64,000 nucleotides of DNA from Vagococcus intermedius (GCF_029144185.1 NZ_CP110232.1:496001-560000); one strand, 5' to 3'. Numbered from the stretch's first letter, positions 6,977-17,254 are shown. The notes: a model not told the origin generated them from the letters alone. Numbers and translations: made by a program.

Positions 6977-9586
6977 GTGAAAGAGACAATAAAACATCTT
7001 GGAGGCTGGCTTAAAAAATATAGTAGTTTATTAAAAATTCTATTTTTATTTTCAGTGCTCTTATTTGTGATTAATCAAATGACAGGTATTTTACAAGGAA
7101 TGACCTGGCACGAGTTAAAAGAAATATTATTGGCACAGCGTAAACGGACCTTATTGCTTATGACCTTAGTTGGACTGGTTGGTGTTCTGCCTATGATGAT
7201 GTACGATTGGGTGACCGTTGAAATTTTAGAAGAACAAGGAAAGCCCCATTTGCCAAGAAAGTATTTATTACTATCAGCTTGGACAACGAATACTATCAAT
7301 AATTTAGCTGGTTTTGGGGGGGTTATTGGGGCAACCTTACGAGCTAGATTTTATGGCGCAGGTATCGAGACTAAAAAGGTAGTAGGGACTGTTTCGAAGG
7401 TTGCTATCTTTATGTTGTCTGGTTTATCCTTATTATGTTTGATTAGTTTAGTAGATATTTTTTTAATTCGTGGGACAAATCCCTACCGTAGTTATTGGAT
7501 TTGGTTACTGGGAGGGAGTTTATTTGCACCAAGTTTGGCTATTTTTATTAAGTTAAATCATGACCGTTTGTTTAAAGAATTTCCAGTCAAGCGTGTCCTT
7601 AAACTATATCTTGGCTCGCTTGGACAGTGGACAGGGGCGTTAGTGACGTTCCTAACTGTAGGGCAGTTACTAGGCGTATCTGTCTCATCTTACGAGGTTT
7701 ATCCATTGTTTGTTGTTGCCACCTTTATCGGAATGATTTCAATGGTACCAGGAGGGATGGGGACTTTTGATGTTTTGATGATTATGGGGCTTGGAGAGGT
7801 AGGAATTGCAAAAGAACTAGCGGTTGCATGGTTGCTATACTATCGTATTTTTTATTATATAGTCCCTTTTTTAACGGGTCTCTATGCTTTTATTCACCAA
7901 ACTGGGGCAAAAGTTAATGAGTTTTTTGATGATCTTCCAAAATTAGTGGCACAAAAAGTAGCTCATTTTATTTTAGTTGGAATGGTCTATTTTGCAGGTA
8001 TCATGATGATTTTGTTATCGATGGTTCCTAATTTATCCAATATAAGTTGGCTTGTTCAAAAATTATTGCCATTTTCTTTTAATTTTTTGGATCAAACCCT
8101 AAATATGTTAATTGGTTTTTTATTATTAGGTTTAGCCAGAGGCGTTGCTAATCGTGTTAAAAAAGCTTACTTACCGACGGTATTTGTCTTAATATTTTGT
8201 ATTATGAATACCATTTCACGAACTTTTTCATGGAAGTTATTAATTTTTTATGCCTTATTAATAGGTTGTTTATATCTAGCACGCCATGAATTTTATCGAA
8301 GTCAATTGGTTTTTAGCTGGGAGTCGATCTTGTGTGATGGCATCTTGTACGGCAGCTTATTTATCTTGTATTCTGTTGTGGGGTATTATTCAATTGATCG
8401 GATCAATCATGGACCAACACCGGCAAAATTTTTATTATTTCCTTCAGAAGATGTTTGGCTTCAAGGTTTTTTAGGGATTTTACTCGCAGCAGCAACCTTA
8501 GTTTTATTATATGACTACTTAAGTAATACCGAGCGTCCGGGAATTTATTTTGATGAGCAACGGGTCAGAAAGATGTTGGCTAATTATCCTGGTACAGATT
8601 ATAGTCAATTAATCTTTTTAAAAGATAAGCGTAATAATTTTTATCAAGTAAATGAGCAAGATAAAGTGATGTTTACTTTTGAAATAAAGGGAAGTAAAGT
8701 TTTTGTCTTGGGAGATCCAGTTGGCGATGTTAGTTATTTTGAAGAAGCGACCTTAGCTTTTATTACAAAAGTTGATCGCAGCGGTTATCAAGTAATTTTT
8801 TATGGTGTTACCGATACCTATGCGTTAGTGTTACATGATATTGGTTTTGATTTTATCAAATTAGGTGAGACGGGAAGTCTGTTACTAAGTGAGGTAGAGT
8901 TAGAAGAAATTGACTTACTACTACCGGTCGAGGAATCGCTCTGTGCATCAGAAAGAGAGTTAAGTTTTTCTTGGTTGCAGCCCCCATATTCTTTGGAGAT
9001 TTTAGAAAAACTGGAGGAGGTTTCAAATGATTGGTTGAATAATCATCCAGAACAATATTTTTCTCAGAGTCGTTTTGCTAGAACTTACCTAAATCAAGCA
9101 CCTTTAGGAGTGGCTTATGATCAAGAGGGTGAGATGCTAGGCTTTATTTCAACTCGTTACATAGCCAATCATCAAACCTTATCCTATGATATGATTCGTT
9201 ATGTTGAGCAAGCACCAGATTATATTGGCTTATATTTGGTAGACAGTCTGATTAACTCTTGTCAAACTCATAATATTGAGCGTTTGGATATTGGTTTGGC
9301 TCCCTTGTCTAATGTGGGAGAAGCGCCAAGCGCCTTTTTGAAAGAACGTTTATTCAATATCGTGTATAAATATAGTAAGCCTGCTCATGGGTTTAAAGCA
9401 ATTCGTTTATTCAAAGAAAATATCGCAACAAATTGGGAGCCTAGATATTTGTCGTATCAAAAAGAAACAAACAGCTTCTTTTTATTAATTCAGCTTTATT
9501 TATTAGTCGTTAGAGGGCACCGTTTATCTCCAATGGATATGGTCTTTTTTGACAAAGAGACAACTAAAGAACACAAGCATATCTAG
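6977..9586 (+). CDS. mprF: Phosphatidylglycerol lysyltransferase / flippase
   Basis: An 869-residue bifunctional membrane protein that transfers an amino acid (usually lysine) from aminoacyl-tRNA to phosphatidylglycerol and flips the product, lowering surface charge and giving resistance to cationic peptides. The N-terminal half (to about 520) has about 14 hydrophobic segments, including SMVPGGMGTFDVLMIMGLG typical of the flippase domain. The C-terminal soluble part (about 530-860) is the GNAT-like DUF2156 synthase domain. The start is a GTG with the weak ribosome site GAAAGAG; no better start is visible. Lysine versus another amino acid cannot be read from the sequence. Confidence 0.95.
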   Translation: MKETIKHLGGWLKKYSSLLKILFLFSVLLFVINQMTGILQGMTWHELKEILLAQRKRTLLLMTLVGLVGVLPMMMYDWVTVEILEEQGKPHLPRKYLLLSAWTTNTINNLAGFGGVIGATLRARFYGAGIETKKVVGTVSKVAIFMLSGLSLLCLISLVDIFLIRGTNPYRSYWIWLLGGSLFAPSLAIFIKLNHDRLFKEFPVKRVLKLYLGSLGQWTGALVTFLTVGQLLGVSVSSYEVYPLFVVATFIGMISMVPGGMGTFDVLMIMGLGEVGIAKELAVAWLLYYRIFYYIVPFLTGLYAFIHQTGAKVNEFFDDLPKLVAQKVAHFILVGMVYFAGIMMILLSMVPNLSNISWLVQKLLPFSFNFLDQTLNMLIGFLLLGLARGVANRVKKAYLPTVFVLIFCIMNTISRTFSWKLLIFYALLIGCLYLARHEFYRSQLVFSWESILCDGILYGSLFILYSVVGYYSIDRINHGPTPAKFLLFPSEDVWLQGFLGILLAAATLVLLYDYLSNTERPGIYFDEQRVRKMLANYPGTDYSQLIFLKDKRNNFYQVNEQDKVMFTFEIKGSKVFVLGDPVGDVSYFEEATLAFITKVDRSGYQVIFYGVTDTYALVLHDIGFDFIKLGETGSLLLSEVELEEIDLLLPVEESLCASERELSFSWLQPPYSLEILEKLEEVSNDWLNNHPEQYFSQSRFARTYLNQAPLGVAYDQEGEMLGFISTRYIANHQTLSYDMIRYVEQAPDYIGLYLVDSLINSCQTHNIERLDIGLAPLSNVGEAPSAFLKERLFNIVYKYSKPAHGFKAIRLFKENIATNWEPRYLSYQKETNSFFLLIQLYLLVVRGHRLSPMDMVFFDKETTKEHKHI

Positions 9587-9600
9587 TCCTGATAACAAGA

Positions 9601-9637
9601 AAAAGAAGGAGCTTATTCATAAGCTCCTTCTTTTTTG
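9601..9637. terminator. Bidirectional terminator between mprF and yfhO
   Basis: Perfect 15-bp stem (AAAAGAAGGAGCTTA with its complement) and a 4-nt loop, with an A-run before and a T-run after. It overlaps the last codons of the minus-strand gene. Confidence 0.92.
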
Positions 9638-12250
9638 TTTAAACTTTCTTTGATACCAATAAAATAAACTTGAGCAGAGGAATAATAAAGCTAGACCCAG
9701 TTTGAAACCAGCTGGTAAAAATTTGAAGGTAAGGACATGCCTCCCTTTAGGAACCTTGACAGTAATTAAGGCTTTTTGATAAGCCTTAATAGGGATTTTT
9801 TGCCCATCAAGATAGGCATGCCACCCTTTATCGTAAGGAATTGTGGTAAATAGTAACTGATCCTCTTTAGCATGGATGTCTGCTGTAGCGCTACGTCCTT
9901 TTACTTGAAAAGGGACTTGTTTTTTAGCGAGAGCGGTAAACGCTTTTTGGTAGGTGTCAGTGTCCAATAAAACAACGGGTGGTTGGATCACCGTAATCTG
10001 ATCTGCTCCGCTAAAACTCACTGAAAATGTAAGGGGTGTTTGTTTAGGATAAAAGCCTAAATCCAAATACTGACCGGTAGTTTTTAAGGGCGTTTGTCGT
10101 GTGTTCCCATTTATTGTTAGTTCTACGCTAGCATTCTTTAACTGATATAAATCGGTTGGAAACAAGCTGAAGTAAACCTGTTTATGGGCAGGAACTGTGA
10201 GAGTCCATGTAATTACTTGAGGTTTATCAACTGATTTGGCTTTAAAAGTTGTTTTTCCACTATCTGTTGTGACAAGGCTATTGGTAGTTGCAGATAGTGT
10301 TGGTAAAGTAAACTCATAAAAATGATCATCTCGTTGGCTTAATTGGTTGGTAAGATTTTGTTGAGCTGTGAGATTGTCATTTTTGGGCAAGTCTGTTTGA
10401 AATAGATTAGAATCAGTCAAGATCCCCAGAGACAAAGCATATCTGTTATGCCACATTTGGTAGGAGTTATTTTGACTACTTTTTTCAAAGCCAAATTTAG
10501 TGATCGGTTGCTGACTATGGTTATAGGTGATACCAAACAAACTATCCATCAATAGCGTATTATTTTGATAACGGATATTCAAATTAGTTCCTCGGGAACG
10601 AAATCCCAAGGTATTCAATAAGCTTGAACTTGGACGGTTACGAATAGATGAAAATTGACTGATGCCACTATAGCCATAATTAATTGAGTCGTTAGCAGAA
10701 ATAGGATCAAGCGTTTCAATCCGATAAAATTCGTTCGACTTAGTAGTATAAGTTTGTTCAATTATTTTTTGATAATCAGGATGCGTATCACTATAAAGGC
10801 TCCTTGAAGCATAATGCCAATCATCTTTGATTCCATTTAAAGTCCCGTGAGTATTCACCGTAGCTTCTGCTATTATAGTGAGCAACAACATGATGGCTAA
10901 TGACTTGGGAATACTAATCCATTTTTTTTGTTCAGGTTTTGTTGGGAAAATCTGAAAAAAAATAAGGCTAAAAAGATAAAGACCTAAAAATAAGAGGGTC
11001 ATTACTAAATGTTGACTTGTTAAGTAAGTATAGTGATCAAAAGGATGAATTGTATAAGCTAAAATAAAGGCTAAATTTAATATTAAGCCGCTTAAAAGGA
11101 GTTTTGGTGTTTCTTCTTTGGTAAAAATTACTAAGCTTTTACCTGCTAGCATAATAATAGTGAAAGAGAAAGTAAAACTATAGCGGAATAAAAACATGTT
11201 TGGTGAGTGGAAACCATGCCAAAATAAGTTAAGTGGTTCAAAGTAAAAGCTAAGTGAAATGACCCCAAATAAGATCAAGAAAGCGAGTTTTTGTTTTTTA
11301 TCAACTTTAGTACTTAAAAAGAAAAAGAGACAAAATAACAATGGCAGAAGACCAATGTAAATAAAAGGAATAGAATCATATTTGGTTGTATCATATACTC
11401 CAACCATATTTTTAATAACAATGTCCCAAAAGCCTGTGGCAGCAGTTTTTAAATTTGTCAGTTCGTTTAACTCTTCACCATTACTTCGCAAATCTAAAAT
11501 GGTGGGTAAAATCATCACCATTGATGCGCCACCAGCTAGTAAGGACGTTATCATGTAATGACTAATCGTTTTTTTTGTCTCCTGCCAAGTGCTAATCACC
11601 TGAATAGCATAATAGAGAAAAGAATAGACCCCGATGATAAAGCCAAAATAAAAATTTGAAACAAAAAGTAAAAAATAACTGACAAAAAGTAACACAGGGG
11701 ACTGCTTAGCTAATAGTCGATCTATACCTAAAATAATTAAAGGGAGATAAATAAATGCATCTAACCACATAATAAGTTCTGAGTGTGCCGTAATAAAAGA
11801 CATTAGGCTATAACTAATCGCTAAACCAACTTGTAAGAGCGGTTGAATGTTAAAACGCTTGAGAGCGTAGTACCAAAATGCTAAACTGGCACTTCCAATT
11901 TTTAGAAGTGTTAATAAGTAGAGGGCATCAGGGATATTAGTATTGTCAAAAAAGAAGACCAAGGGCGTAAAAATACCACCCAAATAATAAGAAATTAAAG
12001 CATAGTAGTTTAAACCTAAAGAAGAATTCCAAGTATAGAATAGACTTTGTTTGCCATGAAGCATGTTATTAAAGCTAGCGTGAAAATTAGAAAATTGTGC
12101 ATAAGAATCACTAGCCAAGATACTACGCTCACTTCCCCAATAGATTCCAAGACTAGCATAAGTTATCATCATAATGCTGATAGGAAGAAGGAAGGCCATC
12201 AAACCATACATGAAAGTTGGAGTAACGGCTTGTTTTAGTCGGGTTATCAT
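9617..12250 (-). CDS. yfhO: YfhO-family polytopic membrane protein (GT-C-like)
   Basis: An 877-residue protein with about 13 hydrophobic segments in the first 480 residues, a large extracytoplasmic region (about 480-840) and a last membrane segment followed by a basic tail (YQRKFKQKRRSL). This architecture and the early phrase SDSYAQFSNFHASFNNMLHG match the YfhO family of GT-C-like glycosyltransferases. In Bacillus and Listeria, YfhO homologues add sugars to teichoic acids outside the membrane using a lipid-linked sugar donor. A role in decorating teichoic acid is therefore likely but inferred. AAGGAGCG precedes the ATG. Confidence 0.88.
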   Translation of the reverse strand: MITRLKQAVTPTFMYGLMAFLLPISIMMITYASLGIYWGSERSILASDSYAQFSNFHASFNNMLHGKQSLFYTWNSSLGLNYYALISYYLGGIFTPLVFFFDNTNIPDALYLLTLLKIGSASLAFWYYALKRFNIQPLLQVGLAISYSLMSFITAHSELIMWLDAFIYLPLIILGIDRLLAKQSPVLLFVSYFLLFVSNFYFGFIIGVYSFLYYAIQVISTWQETKKTISHYMITSLLAGGASMVMILPTILDLRSNGEELNELTNLKTAATGFWDIVIKNMVGVYDTTKYDSIPFIYIGLLPLLFCLFFFLSTKVDKKQKLAFLILFGVISLSFYFEPLNLFWHGFHSPNMFLFRYSFTFSFTIIMLAGKSLVIFTKEETPKLLLSGLILNLAFILAYTIHPFDHYTYLTSQHLVMTLLFLGLYLFSLIFFQIFPTKPEQKKWISIPKSLAIMLLLTIIAEATVNTHGTLNGIKDDWHYASRSLYSDTHPDYQKIIEQTYTTKSNEFYRIETLDPISANDSINYGYSGISQFSSIRNRPSSSLLNTLGFRSRGTNLNIRYQNNTLLMDSLFGITYNHSQQPITKFGFEKSSQNNSYQMWHNRYALSLGILTDSNLFQTDLPKNDNLTAQQNLTNQLSQRDDHFYEFTLPTLSATTNSLVTTDSGKTTFKAKSVDKPQVITWTLTVPAHKQVYFSLFPTDLYQLKNASVELTINGNTRQTPLKTTGQYLDLGFYPKQTPLTFSVSFSGADQITVIQPPVVLLDTDTYQKAFTALAKKQVPFQVKGRSATADIHAKEDQLLFTTIPYDKGWHAYLDGQKIPIKAYQKALITVKVPKGRHVLTFKFLPAGFKLGLALLFLCSSLFYWYQRKFKQKRRSL

Positions 12251-12655
12251 AAAAAATCGCTCCTTAGTAATTGAGAATCGTTATTTTAGTCGCTTAAAAG
12301 ACTCGAGCTAATTTTAACATATGTTATCTAAAAAAACTGGTTGTCTCATTAAGATAAAAATGAAATATATCAGACAAATAAAAAATTTTAGTCGGTTTTA
12401 TATTATTCGAAAAAATCGCTGAAATAGCCAGTAGGATATAAATAAAACAAAATGTGAATAAAATAGTTTGAAATGGTTAGTAATGAAAAAAAACACAAAA
12501 AAACTTAAGTTTTTTTTGTGTTTTTAAGGACTAAATATAACTTTTAAATGCTTATATATCAATGTTTCTTCTCGTTTTTGTTTGAAATGAAAAAGAGAAT
12601 GAAAAAATATAAAAAAAATAATGAAAAATTGGATTGACTTTCGATTTTAAAGGAA
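12251..12655. other. Intergenic stretch with an A/T-rich near-palindrome
   Basis: Divergent region between yfhO and kup. The main object is an inverted repeat at 12489-12525: AAAAACACAAAAAAACTT followed by AAGTTTTTTTTGTGTTTTT, with one bulged base. It resembles a terminator, but neither flanking gene ends here. A 33-codon basic reading frame starts at 12321 without a ribosome site and is not called as a gene. Confidence 0.5.
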
Positions 12656-12661
12656 TATAAT
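12634..12661 (+). promoter_or_regulatory. Sigma-A promoter of the kup transcript
   Basis: TTGACT (12634-12639), a 16-bp spacer and a consensus TATAAT (12656-12661). It lies 35 bp before the riboswitch aptamer, so the expected transcript carries the whole aptamer. Confidence 0.85.
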
Positions 12662-12695
12662 AAGCTACATCGGTCAAACGATTCGTAAGAAAAAT

Positions 12696-12817
12696 CATAG
12701 GGGAGTAGCTGACATAGATAGACTTTATGGCGTATTTTGTCTTAAAGTTTTCTGTGTTTTTAGATCAACTATTTAGTACAAATCGTACTGGTCTAAAATG
12801 AAATAGCAAGACCTGTG
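12696..12817 (+). promoter_or_regulatory. yybP-ykoY family Mn2+ riboswitch upstream of kup
   Basis: The 5' part reads CATAGGGGAGTAGC and the 3' part AATAGCAAGACCTGTG. These match the two conserved blocks of the yybP-ykoY manganese riboswitch (GGGGAGUAGC and UAGCAAGACC) as I recall them from the Lactococcus example. CATAGG (12696-12701) pairs with CCTGTG (12812-12817) to close P1, with one G-U pair. An internal stem AGTAC/GTACT lies near 12775-12789. The class senses Mn2+ and usually turns expression on. Confidence 0.85.
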
Positions 12818-12854
12818 TATTGGAGAGCCTATTCCAATATGCAGGTCCCTTTTT
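12810..12854 (+). terminator. Riboswitch expression-platform terminator before kup
   Basis: A 15-bp stem (12810-12824 with 12833-12847) is followed by CC and T5. Its 5' arm begins with GACCTGTG, the same bases that form the 3' strand of aptamer P1. P1 and the terminator are therefore mutually exclusive: with ligand bound, P1 holds these bases and transcription should read into kup. Confidence 0.85.
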
Positions 12855-12892
12855 ATGGCGCAAAATTTTGGAGGCACAGGAGGAAAGTAGAG

Positions 12893-14968
12893 ATGAAAAA
12901 AGAGCAACAACACCACCAAATTGACAAATTTAAAATAGGTGGTGCCTTAGTCGCAATGGGAGTTGTGTACGGGGATATCGGAACAAGCCCATTGTATGTA
13001 ATGAAGGCTATTATTGAGGGGAATGGTGGGTTAGCCCATATTTCTGAAGATTTCATTATCGGGGCTGTCTCGTTAATTGTTTGGACATTAACTCTTTTAA
13101 CAACAGTTAAATATGTCATGATTGCTTTAAAAGCAGACAACCATGGTGAGGGAGGGATTTTTTCGCTCTATACCTTGGTGAGAAAAGCCAGTCCTTACTT
13201 AATTATTCCGGCAATGATCGGAGGAGCGGCTTTATTAGCAGATGGTGTATTAACACCAGCCGTAACCATTACTACTGCTATTGAAGGGTTACGGGGTATC
13301 CCAACTTTCTATGATGCTTTTGGGAATGATCAAGGTGTCATTATGATTATTACTATAGCAATTATCTGTGTTTTATTTATGATTCAACGTTTTGGAACGG
13401 AAAAAGTAGGGAAGGCATTTGGACCAGTTATGCTGGCCTGGTTTACTTTTTTAGGGGCAGTTGGTATTTATAATTTTATGGGAAACCCTGAAGTCATTCG
13501 TGCCTTAAACCCTTACTATGCAGTCCGTTTATTAGTGAGTCCTGAAAATAAAGCAGGATTGTTTATTTTAGGAAGTGTCTTTTTGGCCACAACAGGAGCA
13601 GAAGCTTTGTATTCTGATATGGGACATGTTGGGCGTAAAAATATTTTAGGTAGTTGGCCATATATTAAAATTTGTTTATTATGTAACTATTTTGGTCAAG
13701 CCGCTTGGATTATTGCGATTAAAGATAGTCCGTATTATCAAAAAGTAGAGTTATTAAATCCATTTTTCCGGATGATGCCAGAAAATATCTCTGTTTTAGG
13801 GGTTGTTTTCGCAACAGTTGCGGCGGTAATTGCCTCACAAGCTTTAATTTCAGGTTCTTATACCTTAGTATCAGAGGCAGTAAAATTAAAATTATTACCA
13901 CGATTTAAAATTATTTATCCAACAAATAAAAAAGGTCAATTATATATACCAGTTGTTAATACCATTTTATTGGTGACATGTATTGCGATTGTATTGTTCT
14001 TTAAAACCTCAGCTAAGATGGAAGCAGCTTATGGTTTAGCTATTACTGTTACTATGTTAATGACAACTGTCTTATTACTATTTTATTTATTAGAAAGAAA
14101 AATACCAAAAGTGATTTCATTTGGCGTTTTTATTTTCTTCGCAGCTATTGAGTCAATTTTCTTTATCTCAAGTGCGACTAAATTTTTCCATGGTGGTTTT
14201 GTAGCGGTATTTATTGCCTTAGCGATTCTTTTAGTCATGATTATTTGGGAAAAAGGTTCTCATATTCAGGAAAGTCAAAATCAACGCGTGTCATTATATG
14301 ATTATCGTCAACAACTGAGTGATTTAAGTCATGATGAAAGCATTGCCTTGTATCAAACCAACGTTGTCTTTTTAACAAATAATCTAAAAGGGCATAAAAT
14401 TGGGCGTGAAATCATGTATTCTATTTTGGATAAAAAACCAAAACGTGCCAAAGTTTATTGGTTTGTTAATGTCTTTGTAACAGATGAACCCTTTACTAAA
14501 GAATATCATGTTGACATGATGGACACGGATCATATTGTCAATATTCAACTACGCTTAGGTTTCCGTGTTAATCAAGATGTTAACTTATATTTACGCCGGA
14601 TTGTACATGATTTAATGGAAGAGGGGAAATTACCAAAACAACCTCAAAAATACACAATCTATCCTGGTCGAGAAGTAGGGGATTTCTGTTTTGTTTTAAT
14701 CAAAGAAGAGCTGTCAAGAAAGTCAGATTTAACTAACTTTGAACGCTTGATTATGCAAGCTAAATTAAGTATTAAATCGATCACTACGTCACCAGCTCGG
14801 TGGTTTGGTTTACAGTTTAGTGATGTTATTACAGAGAGTGTTCCTTTGAATATTCCCGGCTACAATCAACATTTAAAATGTGATCAATTGAAACAAGTTC
14901 AGGTTGATGATTTTTCTTCTGAAGAAGATGAAGAAGAGGATGACGAGTATAATTTAACTCGTGTTTAA
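12893..14968 (+). CDS. kup: Kup-family potassium uptake permease
   Basis: A 691-residue K+ importer of the Kup/HAK/KT family. The signature [18 protein letters not shown] appears about 23 residues from the start, and about 12 membrane segments run to residue 450, followed by a cytoplasmic domain ending in an acidic tail ([13 protein letters not shown]). A GTG further upstream at 12815 is in frame, but it lies inside the riboswitch and terminator. AGGAGG at 12878-12883 points to ATG 12893. Lactococcal KupA/KupB are inhibited by c-di-AMP; whether this one is cannot be seen. Control by a Mn2+ riboswitch is unusual for a K+ importer. Confidence 0.95.
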   Translation: MKKEQQHHQIDKFKIGGALVAMGVVYGDIGTSPLYVMKAIIEGNGGLAHISEDFIIGAVSLIVWTLTLLTTVKYVMIALKADNHGEGGIFSLYTLVRKASPYLIIPAMIGGAALLADGVLTPAVTITTAIEGLRGIPTFYDAFGNDQGVIMIITIAIICVLFMIQRFGTEKVGKAFGPVMLAWFTFLGAVGIYNFMGNPEVIRALNPYYAVRLLVSPENKAGLFILGSVFLATTGAEALYSDMGHVGRKNILGSWPYIKICLLCNYFGQAAWIIAIKDSPYYQKVELLNPFFRMMPENISVLGVVFATVAAVIASQALISGSYTLVSEAVKLKLLPRFKIIYPTNKKGQLYIPVVNTILLVTCIAIVLFFKTSAKMEAAYGLAITVTMLMTTVLLLFYLLERKIPKVISFGVFIFFAAIESIFFISSATKFFHGGFVAVFIALAILLVMIIWEKGSHIQESQNQRVSLYDYRQQLSDLSHDESIALYQTNVVFLTNNLKGHKIGREIMYSILDKKPKRAKVYWFVNVFVTDEPFTKEYHVDMMDTDHIVNIQLRLGFRVNQDVNLYLRRIVHDLMEEGKLPKQPQKYTIYPGREVGDFCFVLIKEELSRKSDLTNFERLIMQAKLSIKSITTSPARWFGLQFSDVITESVPLNIPGYNQHLKCDQLKQVQVDDFSSEEDEEEDDEYNLTRV

Positions 14969-14975
14969 ACATACT

Positions 14976-15009
14976 AAAAAAGCTATTCCTTTTGGAATAG
15001 CTTTTTTTG
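14976..15009. terminator. Bidirectional terminator between kup and manA
   Basis: Stem AAAAAAGCTATTCC with its perfect complement, TTTT loop and a T-run. It lies between the convergent ends of kup and manA. Confidence 0.92.
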
Positions 15010-15015
15010 TTCGAA

Positions 15016-15984
15016 CTAGGCTTGTTCACCAGGTTCAGAAGCAATCAATTGCATGTCACCTTCTAAACGCCAAGACTTAATTTGATTGGGTAAGATAAAG
15101 TGTGAGCCTTTAGCTAAGTCGTAAGAGTATTCCTCTTTACCATCTGTTAAGACAAGGTGTCCAGCACCTTCTAAGACGCTAACAAGAGTATAATTTGCTT
15201 GTTGTTTGAAAGTAGTTACGCCTGAAATTAACCACTCATATACATTAAAGAAGGGAGTGCGCACATATTCAGTAATACTTGAGTTTCCAAGATTGGTTTG
15301 TTTGATGGCAAGTTTTGGATCATGGTGAGGGACAGTTGTCACATCAACTGATTGTTTGATATGTAACTCACGAGTTTGTCCGTCATCACCTTTTCGATCA
15401 TAATCATAAACACGGTAGGTGGTATCACTACTTTGTTGTGTTTCTAAAATCATAATACCGGCACCAATGGCATGAATTGTTCCACTAGGTACATGGAAAA
15501 AATCACCTTTTTTAACTTTGATACGGCGTAATAAATCATCCCAACGACCTTCTTCAATCATTTGAGAAAGCTCTTCACGTGAAGTAGCATGATGACCATA
15601 AATAATTTCAGCACCCTCTTCAGCATCTATAACATACCAACATTCTGTTTTGCCAAGTTCCCCTTCGTGTTTTAAACCATAGCTATCATCAGGATGAACT
15701 TGGACAGATAAATCGTCATTAGCATCTAAAATTTTTGTTAAGAGTGGGAAAACATCCCCTTCGGCATTGCCGAAAAGTTCGCGGTTATTTGCCCATAATT
15801 CATCTAATTTTTTGCCTTTGTAAGGTCCATTTTCAACATGACATGTGCCATTTTTATGGGCACTGATTGCCCAGCATTCACCAATTTTACCCTCTGGTAG
15901 GTCATATCCAAAGACGGTATTTAGTTTGTCTCCACCCCAGATCTTTTCTTGAAAGACAGGTGCTAAAAATAAAGGTTGTTCCAT
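15016..15984 (-). CDS. manA: Mannose-6-phosphate isomerase, class I
   Basis: A 322-residue cupin-fold enzyme interconverting mannose 6-phosphate and fructose 6-phosphate, a link to mannose use and GDP-mannose supply. The metal-site phrases SVQVHPDDSY (about 94-103) and FHVPSGTIHAIGAG (about 162-175) are present, as is the opening LAPVFQEKIWGG typical of the short Firmicutes form. AAGGAGGA precedes the ATG. It is monocistronic and converges on kup. Confidence 0.95.
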   Translation of the reverse strand: MEQPLFLAPVFQEKIWGGDKLNTVFGYDLPEGKIGECWAISAHKNGTCHVENGPYKGKKLDELWANNRELFGNAEGDVFPLLTKILDANDDLSVQVHPDDSYGLKHEGELGKTECWYVIDAEEGAEIIYGHHATSREELSQMIEEGRWDDLLRRIKVKKGDFFHVPSGTIHAIGAGIMILETQQSSDTTYRVYDYDRKGDDGQTRELHIKQSVDVTTVPHHDPKLAIKQTNLGNSSITEYVRTPFFNVYEWLISGVTTFKQQANYTLVSVLEGAGHLVLTDGKEEYSYDLAKGSHFILPNQIKSWRLEGDMQLIASEPGEQA

Positions 15985-16038
15985 TTTTTTAAATCCTCCT
16001 TATGTGTGATTAATCACGTGTTATATTATAGCAGATTT

Positions 16039-17070
16039 TTAAGGATGTTTCTCATTTAGATAAACGTTTAATAAGTGATCCCTTTTTTGTACATACTCCT
16101 CACGATGATCAATTGGATGAACTCTGTTTGATAAAAAGACAAAACATTCATTTTGCTCCGGATCTATGACTAAAAAAGTTCCTGTGTAGCCGGTATGAAA
16201 AAGGAGTGGGCTCTCGGAGTCTGCACGGTATTTTAAGTCCCAACCAAGAGAGCGTCCTAAATCACCTTGGGGGGTCCAGTCACGATAAAGCTGTTGGACT
16301 GTCTGGGGCTTTAAAAAACGTGTGCCATTTGGGGCGGTGCCACCATTTAAAAGCATTTGGCAGTAGATTAAACAATCGTCTAGAGTTGAGAAAAGACCAG
16401 CACTGCCACACTGTTCACCTAGAACAAAGGCTTTCGGATCGTGGACAGTTCCCCGGATAAGTCCTCGTTTTTGATGGTATTCAGTGGCTGCAATAGAGGA
16501 GTGCATATTGGATACGTTAAAGGCACTATTGGTCATGCTAAGAGGCTCTAAGACGTCTGTTGCGATGACGTCTTGTACGGGACGTTGGTAAAAATAATCA
16601 ATTAAAAAACCTAGTAAGAGTGTACCAGTATCGGTATAGGCAACTTTTTTTCCACGCTGCTCTCCACTTTTGAGGTTTAAAAGCGCCTGTTTTAGTTCTC
16701 TTTCATTTAGTTGGTCACGATTTTCAATAAAAGGATTGATATCAGATGTATGAGTTAAGAGATCACGTGAAGTGACCACCCCATCTTGAAAGTCAGGTAA
16801 ATAATTTTGAACAGGGGCATCTAAATCTAATTGCCCCTCTTCCCATAATTTTAAAATTAAAGAGTTAGTTCCAATCATTTTTGTCAAAGAAGCGATATCA
16901 AATAACGTTTCTCTTGTCATTTTTTGAGGGTGGGGTAGTAAGGTGGCACAGCCATAGGAATAGGCTTCAACCTGTCCATTTTTATAGAAGGCAAAATTAA
17001 CACCAGGAAAGACCCCTTCTGCCAAATAAGATTTAATCAATGCGTGCGTGGTTGGATACATCCAAATCAT
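16039..17070 (-). CDS. Serine hydrolase of the class C beta-lactamase fold
   Basis: A 343-residue member of PF00144, the beta-lactamase/PBP4*/esterase family. The catalytic Ser-x-x-Lys is SLTK at residues 61-64, the Tyr motif is YTDTG in VAYTDTGTLLLG, and the HTG motif occurs in LLFHTGYTGT. There is no signal peptide or membrane segment, so it is probably cytoplasmic, which argues against a role in wall remodelling. Substrate unknown; esterases and D-amino-acid peptidases share the fold. A second ATG nine bases downstream is an alternative start; the ribosome site is weak for both. Confidence 0.85.
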   Translation of the reverse strand: MIWMYPTTHALIKSYLAEGVFPGVNFAFYKNGQVEAYSYGCATLLPHPQKMTRETLFDIASLTKMIGTNSLILKLWEEGQLDLDAPVQNYLPDFQDGVVTSRDLLTHTSDINPFIENRDQLNERELKQALLNLKSGEQRGKKVAYTDTGTLLLGFLIDYFYQRPVQDVIATDVLEPLSMTNSAFNVSNMHSSIAATEYHQKRGLIRGTVHDPKAFVLGEQCGSAGLFSTLDDCLIYCQMLLNGGTAPNGTRFLKPQTVQQLYRDWTPQGDLGRSLGWDLKYRADSESPLLFHTGYTGTFLVIDPEQNECFVFLSNRVHPIDHREEYVQKRDHLLNVYLNEKHP

Positions 17071-17254
17071 CTCTACTTTCTATAGTTAGTAAGACTAGTA
17101 TAGCAAAAAGTAAGGTTAAAATCAGTTGAGATAGGAGGAATAAATTAGGAAGGAAAGAAAAGAGATATCAGTCTTAAGGGCGATGCCTTTTTAGGAAGGA
17201 GGATTTAAAATAGAAGGGAGGCTAAAATAAAAATTGTTCTGAGAGGTAGAAAAA

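Noticed and set aside
12321..12422. 33-codon basic reading frame between yfhO and kup
   Set aside because: No Shine-Dalgarno sequence, biased composition expected from AT-rich DNA, and no promoter pointing to it.
12815..12892. N-terminal extension of Kup from GTG 12815
   Set aside because: The extension lies within the riboswitch P1 and terminator. AGGAGG with correct spacing supports ATG 12893.
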